Notes under the pieces: model-generated
What the model was told of the DNA's origin: nothing
Databases searched by the model: none
What the model saw: the letters and a program-made list of their open reading frames with translations, nothing else
Assembly (NCBI RefSeq): GCF_010365285.1
Contig: NZ_CP048287.1
Coordinates: 182,231-246,230, forward strand
Length of the DNA stretch: 64,000 bases
DNA from: Paenibacillus rhizovicinus
GTDB lineage: Bacteria; Bacillota; Bacilli; Paenibacillales; Paenibacillaceae
Reading direction: 5' to 3'
Part shown: piece by piece, positions 60,366-64,000 of the stretch
Layout: every line of letters starts with the position of its first letter
How positions within the stretch are numbered: position 1 is the first letter of the stretch
Made by a program: the position numbers and the translations under genes

Positions 60366-62102
60366 TCACCGAAGTAACGGGCAGACATCGTTAATGGGTG
60401 TAATAATAAGAACATTTTGGCGAGCCCTTGTCACCGCTACTCTTAAATTTAAGCGTGCTTGATCTATCTCCTTTTTCGTAGATTCGTTTCGAACAATTTT
60501 CCCCTGATATAGACCTTCATAGACGATTACTTCGTCAAATTCCTTTCCTTTCGATTTGTGTATTGTCATTACATGAACTCCTCTCCAAACTTTTGAGGAG
60601 TTGGCAAAGTATTCTTGCAATAAAGCTGCTTTTATACTTTCTCCAGCACCACTATAATTTCCGTATAAGCGCCAAAGTGAAGCTAATCTTGATCTTAATT
60701 CCGATCCCCTGTGCAGCATTTTTAAATATTTGATATCTTTTCCGACCTGCTTAAGTTGATCCGAGGAGGCACCATCCAAAAGACTACAAACATTTTTCCA
60801 ATCTTGACTGGGATCTCCTGTAAATTCAAGGCTGCAACAAGCATTTACTAAGTTGATGCAGTCTTGTAGTATCATTTGTCGCTTTGATCCACGTATCTTA
60901 CCTGTCGTAATAAATTCTTGAAGGGCATTTGATATATCCAAGCTTTGTTTTGGTGCAGAAGCATCTCCGTTCCTTCCACGCATATGTTCACATAAATCAG
61001 CAATGAGTTGTGTATGCTCCACCCTAGAATTTGATCCAAGATCCAATAGATTTGAAACTAATACAGCAGCAAGTGACGGCGCAGCAGTTTCCAGTGCCAA
61101 TTCATGGCTAACTCGGGGTAGTGATTTATTATTTGCGAAGATATGGTGTGTATCTAGACATAGGGAAACTTCGTGCATTAATCTTTTTGATGGGACCAGT
61201 ATAGCAAGAGACCAATCATTTGTATGGTTTGCTATTAGTCTTTTCCGAGCCTTCAGTACCTCGACTTTTAAATCTAAATGAGGACTCAATCCTTGACGAA
61301 AAGGGTATAAGTTGACCTTAACTTGATTGTATTGTTTTCCAACATTCTTCCCGCTAATTAGATCATTTCCAAACTGAACAATATCGGTTCCATTACTTCG
61401 GTTATTCTCTGAACCAAAATCAAATTGTTGAGGGGAATAAATAAAAATAAAATCACTTATTCTAGAAGGATCCGCCCCTCTAAATTCATAAATTCGTTGT
61501 TCAGGATCCGCCAATGCAATTAGTGTACTAAGTTGTCCAACTGCTTGGATAAACTGCCATTCGTCAAAATTTGTGTCTTGGAACTCATCAAGTATTATAA
61601 CCGGATAAGCATTGGAGATTACCTTCGATAACGCCTGGCTTTCGGTTAATAGTTGTGTTCCATACTTTGCAAACAAGTCAAAGTGTAGAATGCCTTCTTC
61701 CTCAAATAGTCTTTTTTTTTCTCCTTCTCTATCTCCAGAAAAATTTGCTAGTCTAGATGCAGCCTCATGAGGAGTAAGCAATTTAATAATTCGCCGCTTG
61801 TTAATTAAATAACCATGACTTCTTATCAACGACCATATAAATCCATGATATGTATTAACCTCTAGTTGGCTTTGTATGTTACTTGAAATAACAGATCTAA
61901 CTTGTTCTTCAACTCTCGAAACAGTTGCTCTCGCAAAACTTAAGAAGAGAATCTTTTGTCCCTTTTCGATGACGTTATTAATTATTAATTGATTTGCTTT
62001 GAGTAATGCTATCGTCGTTTTGCCAGATCCAGGACCACCTAATACTAGCAAATGACCATTGGTTTGTAACAATCGCTTTTTATCTTCTGAGAGTTCGAAC
62101 AT
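60366..62102 (-). CDS. UvrD/Rep-type helicase, Gabija GajB-like
   Basis: The 578-residue protein has superfamily 1A motifs: GGPGSGKTT (Walker A, about 17-25), LDEFQDTNFDEWQFI (motif II), ALADPEQRIYEFRGAD (motif III), VMTIHKSKGKEFDEVIV (motif V) and NLRVAVTRARQNVLII (motif VI). GajB proteins of Gabija are UvrD-like and bind DNA ends to activate GajA. The start is 14 bases after the end of the OLD nuclease gene, and the order GajA then GajB is that of known Gabija loci. The length is somewhat above the usual GajB size. Confidence 0.8.
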   Translation of the reverse strand: MFELSEDKKRLLQTNGHLLVLGGPGSGKTTIALLKANQLIINNVIEKGQKILFLSFARATVSRVEEQVRSVISSNIQSQLEVNTYHGFIWSLIRSHGYLINKRRIIKLLTPHEAASRLANFSGDREGEKKRLFEEEGILHFDLFAKYGTQLLTESQALSKVISNAYPVIILDEFQDTNFDEWQFIQAVGQLSTLIALADPEQRIYEFRGADPSRISDFIFIYSPQQFDFGSENNRSNGTDIVQFGNDLISGKNVGKQYNQVKVNLYPFRQGLSPHLDLKVEVLKARKRLIANHTNDWSLAILVPSKRLMHEVSLCLDTHHIFANNKSLPRVSHELALETAAPSLAAVLVSNLLDLGSNSRVEHTQLIADLCEHMRGRNGDASAPKQSLDISNALQEFITTGKIRGSKRQMILQDCINLVNACCSLEFTGDPSQDWKNVCSLLDGASSDQLKQVGKDIKYLKMLHRGSELRSRLASLWRLYGNYSGAGESIKAALLQEYFANSSKVWRGVHVMTIHKSKGKEFDEVIVYEGLYQGKIVRNESTKKEIDQARLNLRVAVTRARQNVLIITPINDVCPLLR

Positions 62103-62116
62103 ACACTTCTCCTTAC

Positions 62117-63901
62117 TTAATCCTCTGGGGGAACTTCTCTATCTGACCCGACTGAATCAGATCGTCCATCAACAATAGATTGAATACTGACAATGGTTTC
62201 AACCACAAAGCTCGGCATCTCACTTATTTCACATTGTCCTAAAAAGTCGGCAGTAACACCTGATGCTTTATTTTTAACAAAAAACTCTCTCATTACAGTT
62301 TTAAGCTGGCCTAGATCCATTTGGTCATTGGGTTCATTGGCTTTCATATGACTTAGCCACTCACCGTTTTCAACAAGTCCCTTAGCATACCTTAAAATCG
62401 CTTCTGGAGAGGAACCATTAATAATTACATCCTCGAATCCTTTTTCATTTGCTTCGAAAGGGAAATTAACTGCTTTCACGATGGCAGTCTTACTTTCCTC
62501 AGTTTGTTTATCAAAAACTGCAAACGTTATTTTATCAAGAGACTGTAAGTACTCGCCGAGTGGAGCCACTTGTGATTCAGCTTCTGCATTTAATATAGCG
62601 ATTCCTAGTTCTTCAAAAGTCTTATATTCACCAAGCTCTTGAAGTCTTCGAGCTGCTGCGGGAAACGAGTCAAACTCGGTTCGACCTTCTGTAATCAGTA
62701 CTCTTCGAGCTAGTAAAGCTTCACAAAATCTTCTCCGAAATTCCTCCCTATATTTCTTAGGTTTTATTGTAGGTGGATATTTCGCCGCAACACCTTTTAA
62801 CTTTCCATTCACTCTGTTAATAACTAGAATTTCTGATGGGTCGAATTCTTCAAGGACGTATGGAGAATGAGATGTAAATATCGCTTGGGCAGATTTTCGA
62901 CTAATACTATGAATTATTCTTTTCTGGGTATATGGCGGTATTGCTATTTCGGGTTCTTCCATTGCAAAGATGACATTTTGCTTTAGTTCGGCAATCATAG
63001 ATAACAGTGCAAGTACTAATGTATTAATTGTCCCGGTACCTTGATGTTGAAATGGAGCTGCATATTCATTTCCGTCTTCCCTCTTAGCCCCAGTGCCCAT
63101 AAAAACAGTTAAAATCCGACGCAAATTGGAGCGAGTCAAATCAGAAACTCGGAAATGAGGATTATTGGCCCAGTCGGATGGAACATATGTTCGAACCGTT
63201 TTCTGAACTGAAGTTAATATTTCTGATATTCCAAGTTCGGGATTTTCAGCAACCGGTAACTCCCTTAATTGGTTTAATATATCCTCCCACATTGGAAGAT
63301 TTAATTCCTTTAGTCTTAGTATGATATCCAGCAGTGAACCTTTTTCAAGACTTAAAGCCCTTGAACCCGTACGAAGTGTTCTCAAATATAAAAACCCACA
63401 CATTCTTTTATCCTTTGTGCCAAAAACATCAAAAGTACCATCATCTTTTTGTGGAGACAGATAGTAGGTTTTGCCGACGAAGTCATCTTCTTCTTGATCG
63501 TACGCTCCTGAAAAACCAACTCTAAGCGCGGGTAATACCTGTCTTTCATCTGTTGAACTAGCCGGTGGACCTTCGATTAAATTGTTCGTTGATGTGTTCC
63601 ACCATTCAATATGATTCCTAAAATGCCTTGTCTGCTCGTCGCTTAAGCCCACTACAACAACTTCAATATGTATATCCCTTTCGGTACCTTCTTTATTTAA
63701 GTATTCCCCCGCATAAAAATCATGTTCGTCTAAGACAGGGTATTTTGATAATCGTTCAGGGCCAAGAACAAGATCAATTGATTCTAAGATAGTTGACTTT
63801 CCAATATTGTTATCGCCTACCAAAACACATCTTTCCGTTAGATAGAGTTCGCCTTCTTTGACCCCTCTAAAATTTTTCACCTTTAATCTCGCAATCCGCA
63901 T
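62117..63901 (-). CDS. OLD-family ATPase/TOPRIM nuclease, Gabija GajA-like
   Basis: The 594-residue protein has an ABC-type ATPase: Walker A GDNNIGKST (29-37), the signature QHQGTGTINTL, Walker B FAMEEPEIAIP and FTSHSPYVLEE. A TOPRIM domain follows with VLITEGRTEFDSF (catalytic Glu) and AVFDKQTEES where a DxD pair is usual. This is the class of OLD nucleases that pair with UvrD helicases in Gabija anti-phage defence, where the complex cuts DNA when nucleotides are depleted. The replacement of DxD by D-K-Q is an oddity. The start is ATG 63901; only a weak GGTGAG precedes it. Confidence 0.8.
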   Translation of the reverse strand: MRIARLKVKNFRGVKEGELYLTERCVLVGDNNIGKSTILESIDLVLGPERLSKYPVLDEHDFYAGEYLNKEGTERDIHIEVVVVGLSDEQTRHFRNHIEWWNTSTNNLIEGPPASSTDERQVLPALRVGFSGAYDQEEDDFVGKTYYLSPQKDDGTFDVFGTKDKRMCGFLYLRTLRTGSRALSLEKGSLLDIILRLKELNLPMWEDILNQLRELPVAENPELGISEILTSVQKTVRTYVPSDWANNPHFRVSDLTRSNLRRILTVFMGTGAKREDGNEYAAPFQHQGTGTINTLVLALLSMIAELKQNVIFAMEEPEIAIPPYTQKRIIHSISRKSAQAIFTSHSPYVLEEFDPSEILVINRVNGKLKGVAAKYPPTIKPKKYREEFRRRFCEALLARRVLITEGRTEFDSFPAAARRLQELGEYKTFEELGIAILNAEAESQVAPLGEYLQSLDKITFAVFDKQTEESKTAIVKAVNFPFEANEKGFEDVIINGSSPEAILRYAKGLVENGEWLSHMKANEPNDQMDLGQLKTVMREFFVKNKASGVTADFLGQCEISEMPSFVVETIVSIQSIVDGRSDSVGSDREVPPED

Positions 63902-64000
63902 TGACTCACCATCCGCCCACTAATGATAATGATTGAAGAAGGAATAATTTTCCCTGTATAATTCTTTCGGCATAATATTGTATTAACCTTTCCCTTTTCC

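Noticed and set aside
1..64000. tRNA or rRNA genes
   Set aside because: No cloverleaf with the conserved T-arm GTTCGA context or rRNA sequence was recognised by eye on either strand; a tRNAscan run would be decisive.

Overview
The window looks like accessory DNA of a spore-forming Bacillales bacterium, most likely a Paenibacillus or close relative. The support is strong GGAGG-type ribosome binding sites, frequent TTG/GTG starts, a gerA/gerB/gerC spore-germination operon, AbrB-, MerR- and PadR-like regulators, and sigma-A-type promoters. No rRNA, tRNA or CRISPR array is visible.

Layout. (i) 1-5.6 kb: a 5'-cut DUF6094-type methyltransferase-like gene, a conserved unknown, a SNF2-like helicase with a zinc ribbon, and a membrane-anchored GAF protein. 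(ii) 6.0-15 kb: a mosaic accessory block with a CD-NTase-like nucleotidyltransferase plus a DUF6602 PD-(D/E)XK-like protein, small unknown genes, a decayed exonuclease gene, a GNAT acetyltransferase, and an IS3-family element that has split an AbrB/zinc-ribbon/winged-helix regulator. (iii) 15.0-16.0 kb: a gene-free, strand-asymmetric region with a perfect 22-bp inverted repeat and iterated motifs, a candidate replication or control region, followed by a PadR-like protein and a Rad52-like annealing protein. (iv) 17.5-30.5 kb: a long co-oriented gene set typical of a plasmid or integrative element. It has a DinG-type helicase, a YdjM-like membrane protein and a LuxR-type HTH protein. It also has a ubiquitin-like conjugation cassette (E2-D-like protein, a JAMM peptidase carrying an N-terminal ubiquitin-like domain, a ThiF/E1-like enzyme), a membrane-anchored Lon-like peptidase, a PAPS-reductase-like protein and a HicB-like protein. 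Two structurally matching leader RNAs (22.3 and 28.2 kb) precede two parts of this set. (v) 30.5-35 kb: small genes on the minus strand behind an SOS-like operator, an ATP-dependent DNA ligase, a broken SRAP gene, and gene fragments (TIR, M23 peptidase). (vi) 35-38.8 kb: the ger operon. (vii) 39-53.4 kb: about fourteen oxidoreductase/stress genes (four aldo/keto reductases, SDRs, a zinc alcohol dehydrogenase, NTF2-like proteins, an MFS exporter) with AraC, TetR and MerR regulators. Two promoters here have the 19-bp spacer and dyad expected for the MerR/AdhR family. (viii) 53.6-58.8 kb: a decayed Tn7-like tnsABC-tniQ operon with frameshifts in tnsA, tnsB and tnsC. (ix) 58.9-63.9 kb: an XRE regulator, a frameshifted DndB-like DGQHR gene, and a Gabija-like pair (OLD/TOPRIM nuclease plus UvrD-type helicase).

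The most interesting system is the ubiquitin-like cassette at 22.5-26.7 kb. It resembles the PRTRC (ParB-related, ThiF-related cassette) systems best known from proteobacteria, but the modifier appears fused to its own JAMM peptidase. The paired leader RNAs are the second main candidate for something undescribed. All assignments come from reading motifs and translations; no database search was run.
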